From Prolixibacteraceae bacterium (GTDB lineage Bacteria > Bacteroidota > Bacteroidia > Bacteroidales > Prolixibacteraceae), in assembly GCA_019720755.1 (NCBI GenBank), contig CP081303.1, forward strand, positions 186,001-250,000: a DNA stretch of 64,000 bases, in the 5' to 3' direction. How positions within the stretch are numbered: the first letter of the stretch is position 1; every line of letters begins with the position of its first letter. Below are positions 28,403 to 38,085 of this stretch, in pieces. Made by a program: the position numbers and the translations under genes. The notes beneath the pieces are model-generated. The model was not told the origin of the DNA. It ran no database searches and worked only from the letters and a program-made list of their open reading frames with translations.

Positions 28403-29659
28403 TTATAGATCAAAAAGAGATTCATATGGAGAGATCCCCGATAAGAGTAGGGTAGGCTCTTCTAGAAGTTTCTTTAGTTTCACTAAGAATCCGACAGAAT
28501 CTTTTCCATCAATAATACGGTGATCATAGGAGAGTGCCACATACATCATGGGGCGAATCACCACCTGCCCATCCTCGGCAATAGGTCTCTCAATGATATT
28601 ATGCATCCCTAGGATTGCAGACTGCGGAGGGTTGATAATTGGTGTACTCATCATCGACCCGAAAGTTCCTCCGTTGGTAATGGTAAATATACCTCCTTCC
28701 ATCTCGTCTAGCGAGATCTTCTTATTTCTAGCTTTGGTAGCCAACTCTTTTATCTCTCCCTCTATTTGAGCAATCCCTTTCAGGTCTACATCTTTCACCA
28801 CAGGAACCATAAGCCCCTTAGGGGTTTGTACCGCAATACTAATATGATGTTTATGATGGATACGAATTTTATCGCCATCGATACTAGCACCGATCATCGG
28901 ATGATGCTTTAGCGCTTCACTCACAGCTTTTGTAAAGAGCGACATAAACCCAAGCTTAAATCCATGTTTTTTTAGAAATGCAGGCTGGTATTGCTTACGT
29001 ATCTCCATAATTTTATGAAGATTGATCTCGTTAAAGGTGGTAAGCATTGCCGTCTCATTTTTCACAGAAACCAGTCGTTGACTCAGTTTTTTCCTGAGAG
29101 GAGACATCGCAACAAGCTCCTCTTCTCTTGACGCTATCGGTTCTTCTGGAATACTATCCTGTTGAGGAGCTGTGTTCATTGCACGCGTTACGTCCTTCTT
29201 TTGGATTCGAGAAAGTCCTGCTAGAACGTCGTCTAGAGATACGCCATGGTCGTCCATCAAAGCCTGAGCCGAAGGAGTTATCTTAACATGTTTATGTTCG
29301 GGTTTTCTCTCCTCTGTTTTGAGTGCCTCCTTGGAGTCCACTATCTCTTCAGGAACGCTTTTCTTTTCAGTATCCTCTTTCTGTGTTGAGGCCACTGTAT
29401 TAGTCGTGGTTGGGTTTGGATTGGTTGCTTCTGTATCAATCTCAGCTACGGTGGAACCGACAGCTACAGTGTCACCCTCTGCTGCAAGAAGATGTACGAC
29501 ACCTGCTGCATCCGCAACCAACTCAAGGGTTGCTTTGTCCGATTCAATTTCCGCAAGCAATTGGTTGTGTTCCACATATTGCCCCTCTTCCACTTGCCAA
29601 CTTCCAATTTCAACTTCCGTGATAGACTCCCCTGGTGTGGGAACGATTACTGCATACAT
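28403..29659 (-). CDS. sucB: 2-oxoglutarate dehydrogenase E2 (dihydrolipoyl succinyltransferase)
   Basis: A 418-aa E2 subunit of the TCA-cycle 2-oxoglutarate dehydrogenase complex. The lipoyl domain (1-75) carries the modified Lys42 in [11 protein letters not shown] Glu/Thr/Val-rich linker (about 78-125) is followed by the peripheral subunit-binding domain (about 126-162: [19 protein letters not shown]). The catalytic acyltransferase domain (about 185-418) has [16 protein letters not shown] with the His-Asp pair. I start at ATG 29659; an ATG at 29665 is possible. It lies 9 bp downstream of sucA in one operon. Confidence 0.94.
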   Translation of the reverse strand: MYAVIVPTPGESITEVEIGSWQVEEGQYVEHNQLLAEIESDKATLELVADAAGVVHLLAAEGDTVAVGSTVAEIDTEATNPNPTTTNTVASTQKEDTEKKSVPEEIVDSKEALKTEERKPEHKHVKITPSAQALMDDHGVSLDDVLAGLSRIQKKDVTRAMNTAPQQDSIPEEPIASREEELVAMSPLRKKLSQRLVSVKNETAMLTTFNEINLHKIMEIRKQYQPAFLKKHGFKLGFMSLFTKAVSEALKHHPMIGASIDGDKIRIHHKHHISIAVQTPKGLMVPVVKDVDLKGIAQIEGEIKELATKARNKKISLDEMEGGIFTITNGGTFGSMMSTPIINPPQSAILGMHNIIERPIAEDGQVVIRPMMYVALSYDHRIIDGKDSVGFLVKLKKLLEEPTLLLSGISPYESLFDL

Positions 29660-29668
29660 AACCATTAA

Positions 29669-32395
29669 TTATTTAATATCTTTAAAAACTTCGTTTACAA
29701 TTCTCTCCAATCTCATGTTGTGCTGTTTCGGCAGTCCTGTAGCAGGACTACCACTCTCTTTACGAGTGACAGGTTGTAACATCAGATCCATATGGTTCAA
29801 TGCAATAGAAGGCCATGTTCCCATATTGTGCGGTTCATCCTGAACCCAAAGATGCGTTTTTGCATTTGGATACTTCTCTTTGATCGTTTGAATCTCCAGT
29901 GTAGGGAATGGGTATAGTTGTTCTACCCGAACGAGTGCTATCTGTTCATATTTCTCCTTTTTTATCTTTGAGATAAGATCTGTATATATTTTTCCAGTGC
30001 AGAAAACCACTCGTTTAATTTTCTCTGAATCCTCCACAGGCTCTTCAATAACCTTACGAAAAGTTCCTTCTGATAAAAGCGAAATTGGATCATATACCAG
30101 TGGATCTCTCAACAAACTTTTTGGAGTGTATATGATCATCGGAACACGAATGTCTGAAATCACCTGATTACGTAATGCATGAAATAGGTTTGCAGAAGAG
30201 GTCAGGTTCAACACCCTCATATTATTACTTGCGCATAAAGAGAGTAGACGTTCGATTCTAGCCGAAGAGTGTTCTGGACCCTGTCCCTCATATCCGTGTG
30301 GAAGGAAAAGCGTAATCCCATTTTTAAGTCCCCACTTCTCACCAGCACTACTGATATATTGGTCGAACATCACCTGTGCTACATTGGCAAAATCACCAAA
30401 CTGGGCTTCCCATATAGACAAACCATCCGGTTTTGCAAGTGCGTAACCATACTCAAACCCTAACACACCATACTCTGATAAGTGAGAGTTGTAGATATAA
30501 AATGGCACTTTCTTCCCCCCAATCTGTTTTAAAGGGAAATATTTATTGTGAGAGTTTTCTCTTACCCATGCAGCATGACGGTGCGAGAAAGTTCCACGTT
30601 CGGAGTCTTGTCCCGAAATACGCACAGAGTATCCTTCATCCAAAAGAGAGGCATAAGCAAGCTGTTCTGCTATAGCCCAATCGATGACCCCTTGAGCCAT
30701 CATCTTTTTACGGTCGTTATTTAGCTTTAATATCTTCTTAAAGAAACCACCCTCTTCAGACACTTTGGTAATCTCTTCTCCAAGAATTGTAATTTTTTCC
30801 GAAGGTAGGGAGGTGGAAACATAGTCCATCGAATCCTGGGCTAGTGGAAGGCGAAAACGATGCTGCTCCTCTAGCAAGAACTTCTTTATCTTGATACAGC
30901 CAAGCTCTTTACAGGCCTCCAGGTTCTGGTCTAATATCTTCTCGACCTCTGCAATCTTACTTGCCACATTACTCTCCAGCAATATCCCTGACTCTATCAG
31001 TTTCTTTGCGTAGATGTCTCTAGGATTGGGATGTTTTGCAATGAGTCCATACAGTTTAGGTTGGGTAAAACGAGGCTCATCTCCTTCGTTATGTCCATAT
31101 TTTCGATACGATAATATATCGACAAAGACATCGGAATGAAACCTTTGTCTAAACTCCATTGCTAGTTTTACAGTATATATCACCGCCTCTACATCATCTC
31201 CATTGACATGAAAAACAGGGCTTCGAATCACTTTTGCAACATCTGTACAGTAGGTGCTAGATCTAGCATCCAAATAGTTAGTCGTGAATCCCACTTGGTT
31301 GTTGATGACCAAGTGAACGGTTCCACCACATCTGTAACCATCTAACTGTTCCATCTGTACCGATTCATAAACGACTCCTTGGGCAGCAATCGCAGCGTCA
31401 CCATGGATAACAATTGGAGCCACTCGATCCATATTTTTTTGATATTTATGGTCAATGTAACCTCTTGCCATCCCCATCGTCAAAGGACCTACTGCCTCTA
31501 AGTGACTCGGGTTTGGTAGTAACTTTAGAGCGACCTCTTTCCCGCGATCTGTCGTGATGTTGTTTTCGTATCCTAAATGGTATTTTACATCCCCTAGACT
31601 AATGCCATCTTCATATTCCGTACCCATAAATTCATTGAAGATCTCTTGACTCGGCTTCTGCATAACATTCGAGAGGACATTGAGTCGACCTCTATGAGCC
31701 ATTCCAATGATGAACTCTTGGATGCCAAGTTCTGCTCCCCATTCGATTACACTATCTAGTGCAGGGATGAGTGTTTCGGCTCCTTCAATAGAGAAACGTT
31801 TTTGACCAACAAAACGACGATGGATAAAATTCTCAAAACCCACCGCATGGCTCAAGTGGTGAAAAAAGTGACGTTTTCTGTCATTGGTCAGTGTCTCTCT
31901 ATTTTGAGAGACCTCCATGCGTTCTTGAAGCCACTTTACAATCTCTGGTTTACGCATATAGAGATACTCCACTCCAACAGAAGCACAATATGTTTTTTCT
32001 AGATGGGCAATGATCTCTTTTAATGGAGAGGTGGGCATCCCGATTTGTTGGGCTGCATGAAATGGGGTGTCCAAGTCCTTCTCTGATAGTCCAAAGTTCT
32101 CAAGAGCCAAGGTTGGTGTATACTGCCTACGGGTTCTTACAGGATTGGTTCGTGTAAAAAGATGACCACGTTGTCTATATCCGTGGATTAAATTGATAAC
32201 ACGAAACTCTTTTTGGATCGGTTCACTGATAAGCTCCTCTCCTGGTTTCTGAGGGAAGTGTGTCTGTGCGAAATCAAATCCCTCGAAAAAATGTCTCCAC
32301 GATGGCTCTATACTATCGGGATCTTCAAGAAAACTCTGATATAAGTTCTCTATGCTACCTAGTTCTTGGTTTCCAATATTTGAGAATTTATCCAT
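29669..32395 (-). CDS. sucA: 2-oxoglutarate dehydrogenase E1
   Basis: A 908-aa thiamine-diphosphate enzyme that decarboxylates 2-oxoglutarate and passes the succinyl group to SucB. The N-terminal FSNIGNQELGSIENLYQSF is the E2-binding segment of OdhA/SucA. Catalytic blocks are GMAHRGRLNVLSNVM, HGDAAIAAQGVVYE (ThDP site), YRKYGHNEGDEPRFTQP and, in the pyrimidine domain, SGQDSERGTFSHRHAAW and LPHGYEGQGPEHSSARIERL. The frame opens at 32434, but homologues start with MDKFS, so I chose 32395. Divergent from the nuclease gene at 32552. E3 is encoded at 18709. Confidence 0.96.
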   Translation of the reverse strand: MDKFSNIGNQELGSIENLYQSFLEDPDSIEPSWRHFFEGFDFAQTHFPQKPGEELISEPIQKEFRVINLIHGYRQRGHLFTRTNPVRTRRQYTPTLALENFGLSEKDLDTPFHAAQQIGMPTSPLKEIIAHLEKTYCASVGVEYLYMRKPEIVKWLQERMEVSQNRETLTNDRKRHFFHHLSHAVGFENFIHRRFVGQKRFSIEGAETLIPALDSVIEWGAELGIQEFIIGMAHRGRLNVLSNVMQKPSQEIFNEFMGTEYEDGISLGDVKYHLGYENNITTDRGKEVALKLLPNPSHLEAVGPLTMGMARGYIDHKYQKNMDRVAPIVIHGDAAIAAQGVVYESVQMEQLDGYRCGGTVHLVINNQVGFTTNYLDARSSTYCTDVAKVIRSPVFHVNGDDVEAVIYTVKLAMEFRQRFHSDVFVDILSYRKYGHNEGDEPRFTQPKLYGLIAKHPNPRDIYAKKLIESGILLESNVASKIAEVEKILDQNLEACKELGCIKIKKFLLEEQHRFRLPLAQDSMDYVSTSLPSEKITILGEEITKVSEEGGFFKKILKLNNDRKKMMAQGVIDWAIAEQLAYASLLDEGYSVRISGQDSERGTFSHRHAAWVRENSHNKYFPLKQIGGKKVPFYIYNSHLSEYGVLGFEYGYALAKPDGLSIWEAQFGDFANVAQVMFDQYISSAGEKWGLKNGITLFLPHGYEGQGPEHSSARIERLLSLCASNNMRVLNLTSSANLFHALRNQVISDIRVPMIIYTPKSLLRDPLVYDPISLLSEGTFRKVIEEPVEDSEKIKRVVFCTGKIYTDLISKIKKEKYEQIALVRVEQLYPFPTLEIQTIKEKYPNAKTHLWVQDEPHNMGTWPSIALNHMDLMLQPVTRKESGSPATGLPKQHNMRLERIVNEVFKDIK

Positions 32396-32551
32396 ACAAA
32401 AGGACTTAAATGTTGATTTAATTGGATAACCCATTTATGTCCAAAATGTTTACATTATGTCCGTTTAAATGGGCCGTTTTTTTAGGGACAAAGGCTTCAA
32501 TCCACAAGGAAATGGTATCTTTACATCTCTACAAGATAATTTGGATGCAAC

Positions 32552-35419
32552 ATGAAAGGATTTTTACATCAACTGGCCGAACATTTTTATCATACTTATG
32601 GACATAATATTCATGCCTTGACTATTATTATGCCAAGTAAGCGTGCAGGTGCTTTCTTTTTGAAATATTTGCAGTCTATCGCGAATGAGCCAATACTTAC
32701 CCCAAAAATTGTAACGATCAATGAGGTGGTGGAAGATCTTTCTGCGATTCAAAAAGTGGATACTTTGACGCTGTCATTTCATCTATATCGTATCTATAAA
32801 GAGATTACTGGTACGGATGAGACTTTTGATAGTTTTTACCCTTGGGGTACGATGTTGATCTCTGACTTCGATGATGTCGATAAGTATCTTGTGGATGCAA
32901 AGTTATTGTTTACCCACATTGAGGACTACAAACTCGTGGATCAAAAGTTCGACTATCTTAGTGAGGAACAGAAAGACTATCTCGGTAAGTTTTGGAAATC
33001 GTTTAGTCAAAAGCGTCGTTCTAAGATGCAAGAGCGTTTCGAAGCCACGTGGAACAAATTGTATGATGTATATGTCGCTTTTCGAAAATTCCTAATAGAA
33101 GAGAATATTGGTTATGAGGGGGTGCTTTATCGTGATTTGGGAGAGAAGATTCAGGACAAATCGCTTGTGTCAAACTTTCCTGGACCTGTATTTGTGGTCG
33201 GGTTGAATGCCTTGAATCGATGTGAGATAATGTTGTTAAGCTACCTCAAAGAGAACCACCAGGCGGCTTTCTTCTGGGATATACATCCAGATTTTATTGC
33301 CGATAAAGAGCATGATGCGGCATTTTTCCTTCGTAGAAATTTGAAGCTTTTCCCTCAGGATACCGATTTCGACTATAGGCCCTTGTTGGATAAAAAGATA
33401 GAGGTGGTTTCTGTCCCCTCTGCTATTGGGCAATCTCAGCCTGTGGCTGCTTTTGTTCAAGAACGATTGAAAGCGTATCAACACAAACAACATATCCGAT
33501 TCGACCAAATATCCATTGTCTTATGTGACGAAGATCTTCTACTTCCAACCATTGGGGCTATCCCCAAAGTGGCAGGTCATGCGCCTACTGTAAATATTAC
33601 GATGGGTTTTCCTATGAAGATTACTCCGATTCATAGTTTGATCACTTTATTGATCGATCTTCATAGAAATATTCATGTCGATGGAAGGGGAGTGCGTCTT
33701 TTCTATCACAAGAATGTACAACGTATTCTAAACCACCAGTTGGTTCAGATGTGTGATAGTGATAATAGTGAGAAGCTATCTCAAAGTATTATTCAAGAGA
33801 ATAAAGTCTACCTACATAGCAATGAGTTGAGGAGAGGTGATTTCCTTTCCAGCCTTTTTGTCTTCCATCATGATGTCATGGCCTTTAATCGTTATCTTCT
33901 TCAGATGCTCCAAATGATTTTTGCGGGGATCAAAGAGAAAGAGGAGGCTTATGTGGGCATGCAAGAGGAGTTTATATTCAAAGCATATAAGTCGATAAAG
34001 AGGTTAGGAGAGCTGCTCGATGAAAATCAAAAAGAGCAGGACTTAAGGCTATCCCTTCCTATCTATTTCAAACTCTTAAGACAATATCTCTCTCAAGAGT
34101 CTCTGCCTTTCGAAGGCGATCCATTAGAGGGGGTGCAAGTAATGGGAATTTTGGAGACCCGACTCCTTGATTTCGAGAATGTCGTTGTCCTATCTATGAA
34201 TGAGGGGTCCATGCCAAAGGCTAGTGGTAGTAACTCCGTGATTCCTTATAACCTGCGACGTGCTTTTGAGCTTCCTTCCGTTGAAGAGAAGTGTGCGATT
34301 TATTCTTACTATTTTTATCGTCTTCTACAGCACCCTAAAACGGTGCAGTTGGTTTATAACTCCACAACCGATGGGATGAACAATGGCGAACGAAGTCGAT
34401 ATCTATACCAACTTCAAATGCAATATGGTTATAGTATTCCTGAAAAAACCATCACCTACGAAGTGGGAAGTATCGATACCAAAGAGATTGTAGTTCCCAA
34501 AGATGAATCTGTTATGCAACGAATGTCTCCCTATTTGGATGGCAAAAGGACGTTGTCTCCATCCGCTTTGAATGGATATTTGGATTGTCCTTTGAGATTC
34601 TATTTCCGATATGTGGCCAATGTAATGCCTTCGGAGGAGGTAGCGGAAGAGGTCGATGCGCGTCTTTTTGGTAACATCTATCATAAAGTGATGGAGGACC
34701 TCTATAAACCATGGATGAACCAAGTGGTCTCCAAAGAGATGTTTTTAAAGCTTGCTAAGGACGATAAAAGGCTGGATGCAACAATCCTCAGCGCTTTTCG
34801 TACCGAGTACTTCAAAGTAGAAAATGCAATCGTTCAAGGACGTAATGTTCTAGTATTCGAGATTGTAAAAAAATATGTAAAGAAAACCATCACGGTGGAT
34901 AGCGATCATGCCCCCATGACTATTTTGGGGCTGGAGGTGAAAAAGAAAAAGTCAATTTCTATTTTTGATGGCAAATATCATATATTTATTGGTGGAACCA
35001 TTGACCGTGTAGACGAAGTGGATGGAAAACTTCGTATTATTGATTATAAATCGGGAACGGTGGATTTCAACTTTAACAATGTTCCATCGCTCTTTGACTC
35101 CGAGGATGAAGGGCGAAACAAAGCGGCACTACAAACGCTTATCTATGGATATGTTTATGGAGATCATGAGGTGACGGATCGTCATATGAGTGCTGGGATC
35201 TATCAAATACAGGCCCTGTTCAAAGATCCTTTTGTCTCAACGATTAACTCTAAAGAGGATGGTCTCGTCGAAGATATAAAGGAGCAGATGCCTAAACTAG
35301 AAACCCATCTTACCCAAACTTTCGAAACGCTTTTTAATTCAAGTATTCCTTTTGTACAGACCGAGTGTGAGGCAAAATGTACCTATTGCGATTACAATAA
35401 GATATGTAGGAAAGTATAG
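32552..35419 (+). CDS. AddB-like PD-(D/E)XK nuclease with Fe-S cluster motif
   Basis: A 955-aa protein related to the B subunit of AddAB double-strand break resection enzymes. The N-terminal helicase-like region starts LTIIMPSKRAGAFF and has no clear Walker A. RLLDFENVVVLSMNEG is a helicase-fold motif. The C-terminal nuclease has LSPSALNGYLDCPLRFYFRY, LFGNIYHKVMEDL and LRIIDYKSG (the D...DYK catalytic core). A 4Fe-4S staple is indicated by Cys679 plus C943-x2-C946-x5-C952, the AddB spacing. The AddA helicase-nuclease partner is not adjacent and not in this window. Confidence 0.85.
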   Translation: MKGFLHQLAEHFYHTYGHNIHALTIIMPSKRAGAFFLKYLQSIANEPILTPKIVTINEVVEDLSAIQKVDTLTLSFHLYRIYKEITGTDETFDSFYPWGTMLISDFDDVDKYLVDAKLLFTHIEDYKLVDQKFDYLSEEQKDYLGKFWKSFSQKRRSKMQERFEATWNKLYDVYVAFRKFLIEENIGYEGVLYRDLGEKIQDKSLVSNFPGPVFVVGLNALNRCEIMLLSYLKENHQAAFFWDIHPDFIADKEHDAAFFLRRNLKLFPQDTDFDYRPLLDKKIEVVSVPSAIGQSQPVAAFVQERLKAYQHKQHIRFDQISIVLCDEDLLLPTIGAIPKVAGHAPTVNITMGFPMKITPIHSLITLLIDLHRNIHVDGRGVRLFYHKNVQRILNHQLVQMCDSDNSEKLSQSIIQENKVYLHSNELRRGDFLSSLFVFHHDVMAFNRYLLQMLQMIFAGIKEKEEAYVGMQEEFIFKAYKSIKRLGELLDENQKEQDLRLSLPIYFKLLRQYLSQESLPFEGDPLEGVQVMGILETRLLDFENVVVLSMNEGSMPKASGSNSVIPYNLRRAFELPSVEEKCAIYSYYFYRLLQHPKTVQLVYNSTTDGMNNGERSRYLYQLQMQYGYSIPEKTITYEVGSIDTKEIVVPKDESVMQRMSPYLDGKRTLSPSALNGYLDCPLRFYFRYVANVMPSEEVAEEVDARLFGNIYHKVMEDLYKPWMNQVVSKEMFLKLAKDDKRLDATILSAFRTEYFKVENAIVQGRNVLVFEIVKKYVKKTITVDSDHAPMTILGLEVKKKKSISIFDGKYHIFIGGTIDRVDEVDGKLRIIDYKSGTVDFNFNNVPSLFDSEDEGRNKAALQTLIYGYVYGDHEVTDRHMSAGIYQIQALFKDPFVSTINSKEDGLVEDIKEQMPKLETHLTQTFETLFNSSIPFVQTECEAKCTYCDYNKICRKV

Positions 35420-35505
35420 GTTTTTTTTCCTACATATTAAACGTCTTCTGCTTTAGTTAGGAATAGACTTCTATCTATATTTGGATAGGCAATGGTTAGG
35501 GATTC

Positions 35506-35581
35506 GTTACCCTTTGGTTACTCTCAGAGTAACCAAAGGGTAACGGAAGGGTAACGGAAGGGTAACTAAAGGGTAACGGAA
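35506..35581. repeat. Palindromic 11-bp-unit intergenic repeat, copy 2
   Basis: A perfect 19-bp inverted repeat around one central base: 35506-35524 and 35526-35544, with tips ACTCT-C-AGAGT. Four 11-bp units of GGAAGGGTAAC type then run to about 35581. It is the same unit as at 1-67, in a 392-bp gap between the nuclease and nucleosidase genes. Confidence 0.8.
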
Positions 35582-35811
35582 GTAGGGTTCAAAGTGGACA
35601 AGATTAGGGGGTAAATGAGGAAAATAGTGCCCTATTGATCGTTTGATTTCAGTTTGTGTTGAAAAAGATGTATATTTATTATAATAGTATGGATGAGAAT
35701 AGAATGAATGTGTGAAATTTGGAATAAATATTCATTTCAAATTTAATGAACTGCTTTGCAGGGATGTGAGAGAAAGAAACTAGTATTTAAAATAAAGAAG
35801 ATAGTATAGAG

Positions 35812-36393
35812 ATGGCGAAACCTAAAATATTATTCGTTCATGCTTTGAAAGCTGAGATGACAAAAATTGAATCAGAAAATTTTCGTTTTGAAACCCTGAT
35901 ATGTGGAGTGGGAAAGGTGACCTCATCTTTAAATCTTTTAGAGCATATTTATACTTATGAGCCTGACTTGGTGGTAAACATTGGTACGGCAGGTTCATTG
36001 CGTCATAAAGTAGGTTCTATTCACTGGTGTACTGACTTTGTCGATAGAGATATGGAGATAGTAAAAGAGTTTGGCTCTCCTTATCGTATCAATTTTACCG
36101 ATGACCTAGGAGAGGTTCAGTGGTTGAATAAACCCTCTAAGACTGCTTTTTGTAATACTGGAGATCAATTTCTAACCGACATTGAAGCCAAAGCAGATGT
36201 GTTTGATATGGAAGCCTTTGCTCTAGGTTTGGCTTGTAAGAAGCAAGGCGTTCCTATGGTATCTATCAAATATGTTACAGATATTATTGGGGAGAACTCT
36301 ATTGCTGCATGGGAGGTGAAACTGCAAGAAGCACAAGTTGCATTGAAAGCCTATGTACAAGAGCTATTCGACAGTAGTATCCCCCAAGAGTAA
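35812..36393 (+). CDS. Phosphorylase superfamily nucleosidase
   Basis: A 193-aa protein of the PNP/UDP phosphorylase superfamily, closest in layout to MTA/SAH nucleosidases. ETLICGVGKVTSSLNL and LVVNIGTAGSLR form the base/ribose pocket, and DVFDMEAFALGLACKKQGVP holds the conserved M-E motif. KYVTDIIGENS provides the catalytic Asp. It is shorter than the usual 230 aa, mainly in the middle. Probably hydrolyses a nucleoside by-product such as methylthioadenosine or adenosylhomocysteine; the exact substrate is uncertain. Single gene with a terminator, just before the CRISPR leader. Confidence 0.82.
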   Translation: MAKPKILFVHALKAEMTKIESENFRFETLICGVGKVTSSLNLLEHIYTYEPDLVVNIGTAGSLRHKVGSIHWCTDFVDRDMEIVKEFGSPYRINFTDDLGEVQWLNKPSKTAFCNTGDQFLTDIEAKADVFDMEAFALGLACKKQGVPMVSIKYVTDIIGENSIAAWEVKLQEAQVALKAYVQELFDSSIPQE

Positions 36394-36410
36394 ATAATAT
36401 TACCCCTCGA

Positions 36411-36450
36411 GGAATCCCCTTCTTTGTGTAAAAGAGAAGGGGATTTTTGT
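36411..36450 (+). terminator. Intrinsic terminator after the nucleosidase gene
   Basis: AATCCCCTTCTTT (36413-36425) and AAAAGAGAAGGGGATT (36430-36445) form a strong hairpin followed by TTTTG. It insulates the CRISPR leader from upstream reading. Confidence 0.85.
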
Positions 36451-36777
36451 TATTAACCTATTATTTTCCCCTCCAGTGTGAGAAAGTGGCATAATTCCGA
36501 TTTTTTAAATATCTTATGTATTGTGCTTTCGTCTCTACTCTACTGTATTTTATCCTAAAAAAATATTATATTTGGAAGTAGTAAAAAGATAGAAAATAAA
36601 CTTTTTATGGAGATATTTAAGGTATATAATATGATGCTGAACAACATGTTTTGTGTGTTGGTTATTTTATTATCTTTGTGGTTTCTAAGAAGAGTGTTAA
36701 ATATTGTAAATAAATGGCCGTTTTTAGTATCTTTTGAGAAAAACACCATTGATAATCAGCATTTTAAAATTCTATCG
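36451..36777 (+). promoter_or_regulatory. CRISPR leader
   Basis: A very AT-rich stretch of 327 bp between the nucleosidase terminator and repeat 1. TTTG at 36675-36678 and TAAATATTG at 36698-36706 lie 19 bp apart, a plausible promoter that would start transcription about 65 nt before repeat 1. Its place opposite the degenerate end of the array supports the leader role and a + strand transcript. Confidence 0.6.
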
Positions 36778-38085
36778 GTCAGAGAGTATGTTCCAGTGAG
36801 AGTAGGATTAAGACCGGACATCACAGCCCACAAGGAGCAGTTTCTGTGTCAGAGAGTATGTTCCAGTGAGAGTAGGATTAAGACCACCGTCCATGCCCCA
36901 TGTCTCACCTGTTACGGGTCAGAGAGTATGTTCCAGTGAGAGTAGGATTAAGACGCCTTTACTTTAGGCGTAAGACATTTGGTACTAGTCAGAGAGTATG
37001 TTCCAGTGAGAGTAGGATTAAGACGCCTTTACTTTAGGCGTAAGACATTTGGTACTAGTCAGAGAGTATGTTCCAGTGAGAGTAGGATTAAGACTAATAC
37101 AGCCTCTGGGAAGAGGCATACTGACTGGTCAGAGAGTATGTTCCAGTGAGAGTAGGATTAAGACCCAGCTTGTTTGATCATAACCAATAGATCAGTTGGT
37201 CAGAGAGTATGTTCCAGTGAGAGTAGGATTAAGACTCCATTTGTATACACTTATAGAATCATTACCAATGGTCAGAGAGTATGTTCCAGTGAGAGTAGGA
37301 TTAAGACGGTTTTATAATCTTCTTTACCGCAATCTGCTAAGTCAGAGAGTATGTTCCAGTGAGAGTAGGATTAAGACTATCATAGATGATCTCTGCTGCA
37401 CTTATATCATCAGTCAGAGAGTATGTTCCAGTGAGAGTAGGATTAAGACTCTTTGGCTTTTAGTAGTAGATCGCCCAATGTGGTCAGAGAGTATGTTCCA
37501 GTGAGAGTAGGATTAAGACGGTCTTTCTCGAAGACTACAGAATAATCTTCCTCTGTCAGAGAGTATGTTCCAGTGAGAGTAGGATTAAGACAGTGGCCTT
37601 GATGTCAAAGATCATAAGCATGTGAAGTCAGAGAGTATGTTCCAGTGAGAGTAGGATTAAGACATCCTGATCTTCTCTAATCGCAACATCCCCACACGTC
37701 AGAGAGTATGTTCCAGTGAGAGTAGGATTAAGACTTGCCCATTGAAGACATTCAATCTCCATGGGCAAAGTCAGAGAGTATGTTCCAGTGAGAGTAGGAT
37801 TAAGACTGCCCATTGAAGACATTCAATCTCCATGGGCAAGTCAGAGAGTATGTTCCAGTGAGAGTAGGATTAAGACACCACTGCAATATTCCAGCACGTC
37901 AAGTGCCAGAGTCAGAGAGTATGTTCCAGTGAGAGTAGGATTAAGACTGAAACACTCAGTGGTCTGAGCTTCTTCATCGGTCAGAGAGTATGTTCCAGTG
38001 AGAGTAGGATTAAGACTGCTTCTGGAGCTTCTTCAAACTCCACATATCCAACGTCAGAGAGTATGTTCCAGTGAGAGTAGGATTA
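36778..38085 (+). CRISPR. CRISPR array: 19 repeats of 37 nt, 18 spacers, no adjacent cas genes
   Basis: The repeat begins GTCAGAGAGTATGTTCC and ends GAGTAGGATTAAGAC. Starts: 36778, 36848, 36918, 36988, 37058, 37128, 37199, 37271, 37341, 37413, 37483, 37555, 37627, 37698, 37770, 37840, 37911, 37980, 38053. Repeats 1-18 are identical; repeat 19 loses its last four bases. Spacers are 32-36 nt. Spacers 3 and 4 are identical (33 nt), and spacer 15 (33 nt) is spacer 14 (35 nt) without its outer bases. The 3' end ATTAAGAC resembles the 8-nt handle of Cas6-processed type I/III repeats. No cas gene is present in the 64 kb. Confidence 0.97.

Noticed and set aside
36607-37967. Several open frames across the CRISPR leader and array (about 36607-36939, 37196-37504, 37628-37822, 37761-37967)
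   Set aside because: They translate the repeat itself (recurring REYVPVRVGLR-type strings) and change phase with spacer length. They are not genes.
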